NCBI RefSeq assembly: GCF_900110205.1 | Contig: NZ_FOCV01000014.1 | Span: forward strand, 1 to 64,000 | DNA: 64,000 nt | Source of the DNA: Rhizobium tibeticum | GTDB taxonomy: Bacteria > Pseudomonadota > Alphaproteobacteria > Rhizobiales > Rhizobiaceae | Reading direction: 5' to 3' | Shown here: piece by piece, positions 39,501-46,617 of the stretch | Layout: each line of letters starts with the position of its first letter | Numbering within the stretch: the stretch's first letter is position 1 | Made by a program: the position numbers and the translations under genes | The notes under the pieces: model-generated | Database searches by the model: none | Told to the model about the DNA's origin: nothing | Seen by the model: only the letters and a program-made list of their open reading frames with translations

Positions 39501-40000
39501 CGGCCTCGCCAGCAACCGGTGGCTGGATCAGCGACCTCCTGCGTGGCGCATCGCGCGAAGAGGCCGCCGAGGAAGCTCCGGCCCGGCAACCGGCCGCCCG
39601 CGCCGAGGCTACCGCAGCAGCACCGGCCCGCACAGCCGATAGCCGCAACCCGCGCCATGTCGTCGAGTCCCTGAACTCGCTTTCCGTCGATATCGCCCGT
39701 GCGATCGATCACGACGCGTCGGTCGATCTGTGGCGTCGCTATCAGCGTGGCGAGCGGGACGTATTTACGCGCCGCCTCTACACGCTGAAGGGCCAGCAGA
39801 CCTTCGACGAGATCAAGCGCAAGTACGATCGAGAGCCGGAGTTCCGCACCGCTGTCGATCGCTACATCGCCGATTTCGAGAAGCTTCTTGCCGATGTTTC
39901 CCGCGGAGATCGCGACAAGACGATCACCCAGTCCTATCTGACCTCGGATACGGGCAAGGTCTACACGATGCTTGCTCATGCCGCAGGACGATTGGGCTAG
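33512..40000 (+). CDS. rgsE: Giant coiled-coil growth-pole protein (GPR/RgsE-like)
   Basis: The 2162-residue protein has a charged N-terminus and two membrane helices (about 108-128 and 140-168). About 1750 residues of apolipoprotein-like helical repeats follow, then a Pro/Ala-rich linker (about 1925-2045) and a conserved C-terminal helical domain from about 2045 (NPRHVVESLNSLSVDIARAI ...). Length, topology and repeats match Agrobacterium GPR (2115 residues, forms a ring at the growth pole and is needed for polar growth) and its Sinorhizobium homologue RgsE. Seven tandem 44-residue units lie at 35504-36427. Start ATG 33512 lacks a strong ribosome site (GAGGCGTAACTTAA). The identity is an inference from memory. 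Confidence 0.82.
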   Translation: MANNKYNESIEDKAFKALDEALQIDFGEDDTLNGKTDASEAKLSETPSVRNQQSQVDAKRARAANTPRQPEQPSRAPSFAANDANRISPASLLKSLENGSSRSAIRNATIVSLLWIVAGLGLMALLYSPQIWQIRSIADLLALPGVIAGFIGIIVPVLLFYAFAVMMARAQDMRNAARSMAEVALRLSEPETVASERIMTVGQAVRREVSAMNEGIERTIARASELETLVHSEVNALERSYADNELRVRGLVHELGSEREAIVNHAERIRTSIAGVHDQLKEDLSLATEEIAVRLATSGEAFASMIDTRAAAITEKSESAIQSLGTLLAAKTDSLLQTLTSSGFALTNEFDTRLDSLTSSLSEHGDQILRQFETRASTMDSNAEKLNAALNDRARQLNEILIARTREINESLTGGERTISTTLDDVLSKLNSALDEKGSSFRQSLQSSADDTIMDLDLRSGFFDERLQATVAQLSTSFDERVAEFTNAFDKRAGSLDTKLMESLNRINDTMTGGSDSLNGILSSSIERLGASLTDQSFALATALATSQEVMESSLAGKVSEVTEAIHTHTTGMTSALSHATSEISLALASGTSELHNNLAARATEFRDTLLSTTSDLSSAVSAGTEQITSAFGRADELNTMISRRAADITQALDSAHERIDGVMADRGGALSAALADTQDRFESTLASRSDAIISAVSGSHERLADTLDDKAMTLAISLDESQNRFENTIAKRAEAIAASIASGHEKLADTLDDKAMALAISLNEGQSRLADTLGLHVDAVANQLAGSHEKLSEVLDDKTMALAISLNEGQTRLTDTLGHHTETIAKQIVGGHEKLTEALDDRAMALAISLNESQSRLEDTLGHHAETIGNSLAGGHDRITEALDDRVMALAASLNEGHSRIEDALARRVDTIANSIATVQDRLSDTLDEKAMALAISFGESQSRFDDALEARTNALLDTVAGAESRVAGAFVDKSDAIRSAYTQNQERLERSLNDHASTLASTLSSGGDRIDSLTGNAAARIEYSLSNAHQRLETLHGDAASRIEGGLAAAHDRFEALTGNAATRIESGLDSAHERIRSTLADREQSINLALTDAHSRISDTLSDQATTIGASIATSVGMLEMSLEDHEVSLRQTIDNSGRALEDRLRDSTGHIAGRFQEAAGEISRSAETFSSQLDQSIEGMTGRFAETGSRVEAGLAALENRIRDGVGGVAEQVDAAGGRLSDTLADGISRIGVLGEEATGRIAAALDDSAVKFAETIDSRTANLTSGIDTRTASIDEAMERGGARIEERLSTMDRALTVGLDAVNRTIEGKAAGLAASLRSAVAETTQGMDDEAARAAESLGRTGQQFAEGLEAKSNEFSRAIEERSERIVGRVSEAQNRLAGQAAAVAQTFSEAGNAIINKVAEAETLVSGQVGAISRALGDAQATFENHGAGIRTTISDASQEITSTMAEVERALEARGNAIRSSLEDRTREIDSTLTDVEKALEARGSAIRTTLDDRTRELNSMLSGRSTELARILDETARPLIDRYADAGKEAAARITAATERSTERLRSENEALITAIAARTESASSAVDAMENSLLANVNKLIERLSDNSSAMGQMMSSAAENLAAVDGRLGDTTSRFTESASKAAEMVSASTRLLEGKVDRLSDISGQTLAQVGGIIGRFDEHSKVLGQASGLLAAAQSNLVSTLEDRETALQNLSVGLVQRSEEIEKTMRSLGGMVESAFDRAEQRSNQVSGTLRESVQSSFSDIGRVLSETEKRAEEAAATMRAALVKAGEDANATIDGAFGNAERRSGELSNRLRGGLTASLSEVERMLGEAGRASDGAAQTMRESLREAVEEAVSRFSGATEEIRRSAGDIRKELDMTRSELKRGAFDLPEEAKESAAAMRRAVAEQIKALQDISHIVGRSTQQLEISEPAPRAVAQPQPAPRPAQPAVTQQAPQPAPPAAPTQAPAVTPSPIESFGLRGSLTPPAPAAATPQRTPVAAPAPASPATGGWISDLLRGASREEAAEEAPARQPAARAEATAAAPARTADSRNPRHVVESLNSLSVDIARAIDHDASVDLWRRYQRGERDVFTRRLYTLKGQQTFDEIKRKYDREPEFRTAVDRYIADFEKLLADVSRGDRDKTITQSYLTSDTGKVYTMLAHAAGRLG
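35504..36427 (+). repeat. Seven tandem 132-bp repeats coding 44-residue helical units
   Basis: Aligning on the D-D-K/R-A-M-A-L-A-I-S-L block, seven consecutive units of exactly 44 residues follow one another without insertion (units begin at 35504, 35636, 35768, 35900, 36032, 36164 and 36296). Recurrent positions are SLNEGQSR near unit residue 10-17 and GHEKL near 36-40. 44 is 4 x 11, the undecad period of apolipoprotein-type amphipathic helices. The units are diverged at DNA level, so they are an old duplication rather than a young one. Confidence 0.85.
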
Positions 40001-40020
40001 CGGGCCCTAGGCAAAAAAGA

Positions 40021-40044
40021 AATGGCCGCCAAAAGGCGGCCATT
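40021..40044. terminator. Bidirectional hairpin between growth-pole gene and Mla lipoprotein gene
   Basis: Perfect 10-bp stem AATGGCCGCC/GGCGGCCATT with loop AAAA. On the minus strand it continues into TCTTTTTTG, giving a good terminator for the Mla operon. On the plus strand the T-run is poor. Confidence 0.7.
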
Positions 40045-40165
40045 GTCGTATCGGGGTCATTGTTTGCAGTCGCATTTCATTGAAGTCTCGGATGCGGTTT
40101 CCACCGCGCGTGCGGCCCCAGTCGGGAGTGACCTGCGCCACCTTCCCCCTACCCGGCATGGACGA

Positions 40166-40774
40166 TCAAATAGACTGCAGCGTCCAGTTGACGATCTCAG
40201 CAGTTACATTTGCGAACGCGCGATCGAGGCCCTTCACAAGACCATCGTTCGATCCGCCGGCAGGCACCTCTTGTCTGAACACTTTCTGAGTCCTCACGGA
40301 ACCATTGCGGTCATTCAGGATCTTGGCTGAAATCTCAACCACCGCGCGGCTGCCGGCGGTCGTGTCGATCTCGAAGGAGCGGATATCCGTCACGAGCTGA
40401 TAATCGATCGCGAGCCCCTGGCCGGGGACGCCGACGCCGCCGAGCTTGCCGGAGTTCTCATAGGCTTCGACCAGTTTCGCCTGCACGATGCGTGGCAGCT
40501 TGTCGCCCCATTGCGCCTTGGAAAGGTACTGTATTTGCGAAGGAGCCACCCGAATGACGATCTGTTCGCTATCGATCGCCTTCAGCGCGGTCGGTTGCTG
40601 CACCAGGATCTGCCGCCCTTTTGCCGCCGGTCCACTGCCGGTCACCGACGCTGAGAGATCGTAGGTGTCGTTCTTCGCAGCCGTCCCGCAGCCTGCAAGG
40701 CCTGCCAATAGCGGCAGCGCGATCGCGGTTATCGATATCCACGAACGACGCTGCAACACATCCGATACGGCCAT
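40166..40774 (-). CDS. Mla/Pqi-type ABC-transport auxiliary lipoprotein
   Basis: The 202-residue lipoprotein begins with a basic and hydrophobic signal ending LLAGLAGC, a lipobox. The mature part has ILVQQPTALKAIDSEQIVIR, SKAQWGDKLPRIVQAKLVEAYEN and IDYQLVTDIRSFEI, the pattern of the PqiC/ABC-type transport auxiliary lipoprotein family. It is likely to sit in the outer membrane and receive lipids from the MCE protein. ATG 40774 has AGGGGAGCG upstream and overlaps the end of the MCE gene. Last gene of the mla operon. Confidence 0.85.
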   Translation of the reverse strand: MAVSDVLQRRSWISITAIALPLLAGLAGCGTAAKNDTYDLSASVTGSGPAAKGRQILVQQPTALKAIDSEQIVIRVAPSQIQYLSKAQWGDKLPRIVQAKLVEAYENSGKLGGVGVPGQGLAIDYQLVTDIRSFEIDTTAGSRAVVEISAKILNDRNGSVRTQKVFRQEVPAGGSNDGLVKGLDRAFANVTAEIVNWTLQSI

Positions 40775-40796
40775 ATGCGCTCCCCTAATATCCCTG

Positions 40797-42167
40797 TTAA
40801 CGCCGCGTCCGGCCGTCATATTGCTTTACCGTGTCCCCGCCGAAAATCAGCCGCTGCGGATTGCGGTCGAAATCGCTGATCGTATTGCTAAGATTCTGTA
40901 TGGTCGAGCGCGTGTCGTTGATGAGCGACTGCATATCGCGCAGCCCACCGCTGGAAAACTTCTGCAGATTGTCCGCAATCGGACCAATCCGCGAGTTGAG
41001 GTTGTCGGCGACCTTCTTGAACGAGGTGAGCGTGTCACGCGCCTGCGCAAACAGCGACTGCGTATTGTCCGTTCCGAGCAGCGCATCCAGCTTGATCAGA
41101 ATACCGTCGACGCGCGTCGAGGCCGAGTTCAGCTTGTTCGCCATCTGCGAAACGTTTTGGATCGTCTGATCAATGTCCTTCTGCCGCGCCGAAACCGTGT
41201 TCGCGACGTCCTTGATCGATGCGACAGCGGTGCGCGCATCCTTGGTTGCCTGCGAGATGTCGTCTACGGATCCCTTGACCTTCGCCGGATCGATCTGCGC
41301 TACCAGAGTATCCACCCGATCGAGTGTCGCCTGCGCCTTCTTGCCGAGGTCATTGTAGGTCGTCGCCGTTTCCTGAAACTTCTCGATCGCTCCCTTGAAG
41401 TTGCCTGAAGCATCGGCAACGTCGCGGCTGACTTTCTCGGCATTGCTGAGAATGGTATCGATCTTCTTCGCATCGACGGCTTTCACCAGCGCCTCGACCG
41501 CCTCCAGCGTCGAGTCGACACGGCCTGAGACCTTGCGAACCGTATCGGACAGCTGTCCGACACTTTGCAGGAACGAGTCGATGTTGCCGGAGTTCTTGGC
41601 CAACGCGTCGGAGAACGTCTCGGCATTCTGCAATGTCTTGGTCAGCGGCCCACGCGCATCCTTCACAAACCCCTGAACCTGCCCGATGGCATCGTTTGCG
41701 CGGTCGAGAATCTTATCTGCCGTCGCCAGAAGGTTCGTCACGCTCGACTGGTCTGCGATGATAACCGCTCGCTTCCCGGTGTCGATCGACTGTTGAAGGA
41801 TGTTCTTTTCGCCGATCTTGCCCCCCGAAAGTTCGATATAGGCAGCACCCGTCAGACCCTGGATTTCAAGGATCGCCTTCGTCGAAGGATAGATCGGCGC
41901 ATCGACGCGGACTTCGGTGAACGCCAGCGAGAAGCTCGGATCGTCCGCATCGATCGACAGCGACTTGACCGAACCGACCTGAATGCCGTTGAACCGCACC
42001 GGCGAGCCGACGCTCAAGCCGTTCGCCGAGCCCGGGATACGGACGATCAGTTCGGCCATGGGCCCGCCACGCCCGTATTCGGCCATCCAGTAGACGAAGC
42101 CGAACGCCGCCGCGATGACAAGCACCGTGAAAAAGCCGACAATCGTGTAGTTCGCTTTTGTTTCCAT
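40797..42167 (-). CDS. MlaD-family MCE lipid-transfer protein
   Basis: The 456-residue protein has one N-terminal membrane helix (about 8-28) and a single MCE domain (ELIVRIPGSANGLSVGSPVRFNGIQVGSVKSLSID and the AYIELSGG segment). A long helical, coiled-coil-like C-terminal part of about 300 residues follows, instead of the short tail of E. coli MlaD. This is closer to the YebT/Pqi or plant TGD2 style with a helical extension that could span part of the periplasm. It binds and passes phospholipids between membranes. Confidence 0.88.
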   Translation of the reverse strand: METKANYTIVGFFTVLVIAAAFGFVYWMAEYGRGGPMAELIVRIPGSANGLSVGSPVRFNGIQVGSVKSLSIDADDPSFSLAFTEVRVDAPIYPSTKAILEIQGLTGAAYIELSGGKIGEKNILQQSIDTGKRAVIIADQSSVTNLLATADKILDRANDAIGQVQGFVKDARGPLTKTLQNAETFSDALAKNSGNIDSFLQSVGQLSDTVRKVSGRVDSTLEAVEALVKAVDAKKIDTILSNAEKVSRDVADASGNFKGAIEKFQETATTYNDLGKKAQATLDRVDTLVAQIDPAKVKGSVDDISQATKDARTAVASIKDVANTVSARQKDIDQTIQNVSQMANKLNSASTRVDGILIKLDALLGTDNTQSLFAQARDTLTSFKKVADNLNSRIGPIADNLQKFSSGGLRDMQSLINDTRSTIQNLSNTISDFDRNPQRLIFGGDTVKQYDGRTRR

Positions 42168-42176
42168 CGTATCCGC

Positions 42177-43022
42177 TCACTTCCCGCGGCTATCTTGCGC
42201 CAGGCTGTCCTTGCCGGCGTGGCCACTCTGCGGCACGATCGAACGCGCCCGCTTGCCCTTGAAATAAGCCTGAACCCATGGATCGTCGAAGGCCAGCATG
42301 TCGTCGATCGTTCCCTCGACCATGACCCGCTTCTTGCCAAGCACAGCAATGCGGTCGCAAACCGAGAAGAGGCTGTCGAGGTCGTGGGTGACCATGTAGA
42401 CGGTCAGGCCGAGCGTGTCTCTGAGCCTTGCAATGAGCTCATCGAACTCCGCAGCACCGATCGGATCGAGGCCCGAAGTCGGCTCGTCGAGGAACACCAG
42501 TTCAGGGTCGAGCGCCAAGGCGCGCGCCAGCGCCGCACGCTTGATCATACCGCCCGAAAGCTCCGACGGGTATTTGTCGGCAGCATCCGCCGCGAGGCCG
42601 ACCAGCCGGATTTTGAGTTGAGCCAGTTCGTCCATCAGCGATTGCGGAAGATCCAGATACTCGCGCATAGGCACCTGGATGTTTTCCTTTACCGTCAGCG
42701 AGGAGAACAAGGCTCCTTGCTGAAAGAGCACCCCGAGACGCATGTCGAGCGCATTGCGCTGCGGCTCGTCCAGTTCGTCAAAATCCTGACCAAGGATTTT
42801 GATGTTGCCGGAACGGCGCGGCAGCAGCCTAAGCACCGTCCGCATCAAGACCGACTTGCCTGTCCCCGACGCGCCGACAAAACCCAGTATCTCGCCGCGA
42901 TAGATATCGAGGTTCAGATTGTCGAGAACGACCTTCGACCCGAAACCGACGGTCACGCCGCGCGCCGACAGCACGACATCCCGTCCTTCATCGTTTCTGG
43001 TCTCTGCCTGCTGTCCGTCCAC
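42177..43022 (-). CDS. Mla-type ABC transporter ATP-binding protein
   Basis: The 281-residue ATPase (MlaF family) powers retrograde or anterograde phospholipid movement. Walker A GASGTGKS, Q-loop region LFQQGALFSSLTVKENI, signature LSGGMIKRAALARAL, Walker B LVFLDEPTSGLD and switch His THDLDSL are all present. The C-terminal about 40 residues carry extra charged sequence. Gaps to the MCE and permease genes are 9 bases each, confirming one operon. Confidence 0.93.
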   Translation of the reverse strand: MDGQQAETRNDEGRDVVLSARGVTVGFGSKVVLDNLNLDIYRGEILGFVGASGTGKSVLMRTVLRLLPRRSGNIKILGQDFDELDEPQRNALDMRLGVLFQQGALFSSLTVKENIQVPMREYLDLPQSLMDELAQLKIRLVGLAADAADKYPSELSGGMIKRAALARALALDPELVFLDEPTSGLDPIGAAEFDELIARLRDTLGLTVYMVTHDLDSLFSVCDRIAVLGKKRVMVEGTIDDMLAFDDPWVQAYFKGKRARSIVPQSGHAGKDSLAQDSRGK

Positions 43023-43031
43023 GTACGATCC

Positions 43032-44201
43032 CTAGAAATTGATGGCCGCATAAAACATGGCAAAAAGCCCGTCCATGAGGATAACGACGAAGATCGCCTT
43101 CACCACCGCCGCCGTGACGTGCTGGCCAAGCGACTCAGCACTACCGCCTACCTTTAAGCCCTCGACCGCCGCAACGATACCAATAACCAGCGCCATGAAT
43201 GGTGCCTTGATCATCCCCGACAGAACCGTCGATAGCGTGATCGCCTCGTGCAGGCGCGCGATGAAATTCGCGAAGGTAATGCCCGAATAGCCCCACGCCA
43301 CGACCGCAGCGCCAAAGAGCGACGCGAAATTCGCAATGACAGTCAGCAGCGGCAATGCCACCGTGAGCGCAACCAGACGCGGGAAGATGAGCACTCCAAC
43401 AGGATTGAGCCCCATCACCTTCAGCGCATCCACCTCCTCGCGCATCTTCATCGAGCCGATTTCGGCGGTGATGGCGCTGCCGGACCGGCCGGCGATCATG
43501 ATAGCTGTCAGAAGCACCCCGATTTCGCGAAGCTGCAGGATGCCGACGAGGTCGACGACGAAGACCTCGGCACCGAAATAGCGCAGCTGAAAGGCGCCCT
43601 GCTGCGCGATGATCGCGCCGATCAGGAACGACATCAGCAAGATGATCGGCACCGCACGCACGCCCATGTGGTCGATCTGATTAACGATCGACGCCGGCGA
43701 TACGCCGCTGCCGCGCCCGAATTTCATCTGCGCGCCGCGGACAGCGGAGCCGAGGATATACATCGCCGCCGCGAGGTTATTCCAGATATCGAAGGTAATC
43801 TTGCCGATCGGCGCGAAGATCCGCTCCGTCCAGCTTGGGCTTCGCTGCGGCTCCTGTTCGGGCTGCGGCGGCTCCTCGGAGAACTCCGCGATCATTTCGT
43901 CGATATGCGCGTTGCTGCCTTCGAAGCGTACGGTGCTACCGGCGCCTTCTACCTGCTTCTTCAGCCGGCAGAGCAACCAGACCCCCGCCGTGTCGATATC
44001 CGTCACGCCGGAAAGGTCGAGCGTCACCTCACCCTTTCGGCCGGCTGTGAGTTTCTCGAAGTCGCGCAGAATGAGATGCAGGTTGGCACTTCGCCAATTC
44101 CCCTCAATATGAACGAGCTGTCCCGAGCCATGGGTCTGCTCGTCCACATGCAGTGAGGCGGCGTTACGGGTTTCGGACTTCAAAACGCTTGTGTCTTTCA
44201 A
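43032..44201 (-). CDS. STAS-MlaE fusion permease
   Basis: The 389-residue protein is the membrane part of the Mla-type transporter. The first about 120 residues are a STAS domain (GEVTLDLSGVTDIDTAGVWLLCRLKKQ), the position filled by a separate MlaB protein in E. coli. The MlaE fold follows, with REIGVLLTAIMIAGRSGSAITAEIGSMKMREEVDALKVMGLNP, the coupling helix and G-rich contact with the ATPase. First gene of the operon. Start ATG 44201 diverges from the epimerase gene with about 100 bases between. Confidence 0.92.
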   Translation of the reverse strand: MKDTSVLKSETRNAASLHVDEQTHGSGQLVHIEGNWRSANLHLILRDFEKLTAGRKGEVTLDLSGVTDIDTAGVWLLCRLKKQVEGAGSTVRFEGSNAHIDEMIAEFSEEPPQPEQEPQRSPSWTERIFAPIGKITFDIWNNLAAAMYILGSAVRGAQMKFGRGSGVSPASIVNQIDHMGVRAVPIILLMSFLIGAIIAQQGAFQLRYFGAEVFVVDLVGILQLREIGVLLTAIMIAGRSGSAITAEIGSMKMREEVDALKVMGLNPVGVLIFPRLVALTVALPLLTVIANFASLFGAAVVAWGYSGITFANFIARLHEAITLSTVLSGMIKAPFMALVIGIVAAVEGLKVGGSAESLGQHVTAAVVKAIFVVILMDGLFAMFYAAINF

Positions 44202-44300
44202 GGCTTACGGCGACATTGCCGACTCGCGAACTAGTGGTTCGCCGCTTCGGATCAATATACCCAAGCCACACCAAATTTCCATGCGCGCAGGATTGCAAAT

Positions 44301-45284
44301 ATGCCACGGTCACTTGAAATTCAGACGGAATCCTTCCCCATTTCCGGCGCATTTACGATCTCGCGCGGCGCCAAAACGTCGGCGGACGTGATCCTCTGCA
44401 CAATCCGGGAACGCGGCATGGTCGGCCGGGGAGAATGCGTTCCCTATCGCCGCTATGGCGAGACGATGGAAAGTGTCGCCGCACAGATCGACGCTGCGGG
44501 ACCGCTGATCGAGGGTGGCCTGACGCGCCAGGAACTGCAGCGTGCAATGCCGCCCGGAGCCGCACGCAATGCGGTGGACTGCGCTCTCTGGGACCTCGAA
44601 GCGAAGAGCTCGGGCAACGCTGTCATCAACAGCCTGGGACTGGCGGGGCCGCAACCGCTGACGACGGCCTTTACGATCTCGCTCGGCGAACCTGATGTCA
44701 TGGCAGCCCAGGCGCGTGCGTACGCCGGTCGGGCGCTGCTGAAGGTCAAGGTCGGCACCGGCGACGACGAAAGGCGCATCCGCGCGGTTCGCGATGCTGC
44801 CCCTGATGCGGCCATCATCCTTGATGCCAACGAAGGCTGGCCGGAGGAAACGCTGGAGCACCATCTTCGCATCGCTGCCGAGGCGGGTGTCGCCTTGGTC
44901 GAACAGCCGCTGCCGGCAGGCAGGGACGAACTCCTGGCCGAGATCCGTCGTCCGCTGCTCGTCTGTGCGGACGAGAGCGTACATCATACCGGCGACCTCG
45001 CGAGCCTTCGCGACCGCTACGACGCGATCAACATCAAGCTCGACAAGACTGGCGGCCTCACCGAGGCGCTTGCGATGAAGAAAGAGGCGCAACGCCTTGA
45101 TTTCAAGATCATGGTTGGCTGCATGGTCGGCACGTCCCTGGCTATGGCGCCAGCCGTATTGTTGGGGCAGGATGCCGAGTTCGTCGACCTCGACGGGCCG
45201 CTACTCCTTGCTCGCGACCGCGAACCTGGGTTGCGTTACGCAGCCTCCCTCGTTTGGCCGCCGGAAACAACGCTTTGGGGCTGA
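44301..45284 (+). CDS. Enolase-superfamily L-Ala-D/L-Glu (dipeptide) epimerase
   Basis: The 327-residue enzyme epimerises peptidoglycan dipeptides such as L-Ala-D-Glu so that they can be recycled. Enolase-superfamily landmarks: the K-x-K catalytic pair in ALLKVKVGTG, metal ligands in IILDANEGW, ALVEQPLP and CADESVH, and the second catalytic Lys in INIKLDKTGGL. The C-terminal VGCMVGTSLAMAPA segment closes the barrel. Its last 49 bases overlap the end of the convergent MFS gene. Confidence 0.88.
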   Translation: MPRSLEIQTESFPISGAFTISRGAKTSADVILCTIRERGMVGRGECVPYRRYGETMESVAAQIDAAGPLIEGGLTRQELQRAMPPGAARNAVDCALWDLEAKSSGNAVINSLGLAGPQPLTTAFTISLGEPDVMAAQARAYAGRALLKVKVGTGDDERRIRAVRDAAPDAAIILDANEGWPEETLEHHLRIAAEAGVALVEQPLPAGRDELLAEIRRPLLVCADESVHHTGDLASLRDRYDAINIKLDKTGGLTEALAMKKEAQRLDFKIMVGCMVGTSLAMAPAVLLGQDAEFVDLDGPLLLARDREPGLRYAASLVWPPETTLWG

Positions 45285-46456
45285 AGATAATAGGCCGCGA
45301 TTACGAGGCCCAGCCCGGTTAGGGCAACCAGCGCCATGACATAGTAGCTTGCGAGGCCGAGCCACGCGTAGACGTAGCCGGAAGCAATCGTCATTAGCCC
45401 CATGAACATGCCGTTGTAGAAGAAATAGGCGCCTTGTGCCGACGACTCCTGGGTCTCCTGCACCGAGGCGACGATCCGTCTCTGTACACCCGTATGCACG
45501 AAGGCATAGGTGCAGGAATGCATGCACTGGAGCAGAAGGAAGCCCCAGAAATCCCAATGCATCGGAAACAGGATCCAGCGACACACGCTGACCGCCGCAC
45601 CGAAGCGAATGAGCGTCCAGGCGCTGAATCGGCGAGCCAGCCGACGAGACAGAAAAAACACCGTCACTTCGGCCGCGACGCCGGCACTCCAAAGGACGGC
45701 AATCTGCGTGCCGGAGAAGCCGAGATCGCGCCAGTAGAGCGACGCGAACGCCTGAAGGACCGCGTGGCTCGACTGTTGGATTGCGACGCCGATCAGCAAA
45801 GCGAGCAGATGAGGCTGCCGTAGCGAACTCCCGGTCGCCGCCGAGATATCGACCGGTGTGCCACGCCTGCGCGTCGGGCCGATTCGTGGGCAGTAGATCG
45901 CCATCACCACCGTTGTCACGAAGCCAAATGTCATGACCGGCAACACCATCTCGCCGCCCCAACGCCCGATCAATTGCCCGCCGATCAGGGTGGAGACGAT
46001 GAACGCCACCGAACCCCATACCCGCATCGAACCGTAGTCCAGGCCCCAGCGCCGGACACCGGAGATCACGATCGACTCGACGACCGGGACGTAACAGGCA
46101 AAGGTTGCTCCCTGGATCGTGTAGACGATCAGCACCGGCCAGAATGTGTTGGTCCAGTAGAGTGCGATCGCCGTTAGCAGCGATAGGCAGCCAGAAAACA
46201 GCAACACATCCGCCCGTTCCTTCATCCGGTCGGCATACATCGCGACAATAGGGGCGACGAGGACTCGCACGACCATCGGCACGGCGAGAATGACGCCGAT
46301 CTCATGGTCGTTGAACTGGTGCAGCGCAAGCCACATCGGGAAGAACGGCAAGGCCACGCCATTGACGAGCAAAGGCGCACAGTACGACAAGGCACTGAGC
46401 AGCCGAAAGCGCGGCGGTGCCTCCTCACTTGCCGGAGGATTTTGAGCGGGAATCAT
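45236..46456 (-). CDS. MFS transporter, HcaT/lacY-like
   Basis: The 406-residue protein has about 12 membrane spans: LSALSYCAPLLVNGVALPFFPMWL at the start and paired arginine loops. YADRMKERADVLL and RRLARRFSAWTLIRF are typical inner loops. It resembles the MFS_1-like group with 3-phenylpropionate transporter HcaT and nucleoside/oligosaccharide-type carriers. The substrate is unknown. ATG 46456 is preferred; a GTG at 46492 is also in frame with AGGT just upstream. A TGAAACGTTTCA palindrome lies upstream, and the gene overlaps the epimerase gene tail-to-tail. Confidence 0.75.
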   Translation of the reverse strand: MIPAQNPPASEEAPPRFRLLSALSYCAPLLVNGVALPFFPMWLALHQFNDHEIGVILAVPMVVRVLVAPIVAMYADRMKERADVLLFSGCLSLLTAIALYWTNTFWPVLIVYTIQGATFACYVPVVESIVISGVRRWGLDYGSMRVWGSVAFIVSTLIGGQLIGRWGGEMVLPVMTFGFVTTVVMAIYCPRIGPTRRRGTPVDISAATGSSLRQPHLLALLIGVAIQQSSHAVLQAFASLYWRDLGFSGTQIAVLWSAGVAAEVTVFFLSRRLARRFSAWTLIRFGAAVSVCRWILFPMHWDFWGFLLLQCMHSCTYAFVHTGVQRRIVASVQETQESSAQGAYFFYNGMFMGLMTIASGYVYAWLGLASYYVMALVALTGLGLVIAAYYLQPQSVVSGGQTREAA

Positions 46457-46530
46457 CGGTGGACCTGCAGGAAACTGAACGTTGCCTAACACATCAACCT
46501 AAAGGCGACTATGGCAAGAAATTGCCCATC

Positions 46531-46542
46531 TGAAACGTTTCA
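46531..46542. promoter_or_regulatory. TGAAACGTTTCA palindrome, LacI-type operator candidate
   Basis: A 12-base perfect palindrome with the central CG step typical of LacI/GalR-family operators lies 75 bases upstream of the MFS ATG (39 from the GTG). No LacI-type regulator gene is in the window. Confidence 0.4.
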
Positions 46543-46617
46543 AAAAATAAACAAGGCCTGTCGCAAATACACAACGGGCTAAATTGATGCACAGAAATGG
46601 GGAGCGAAAGGCCGGGC

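Noticed and set aside
41565-43157. 530-residue plus-strand frame across the Mla operon
   Set aside because: It spans two well-defined minus-strand genes and their junction, and has shadow-type composition.
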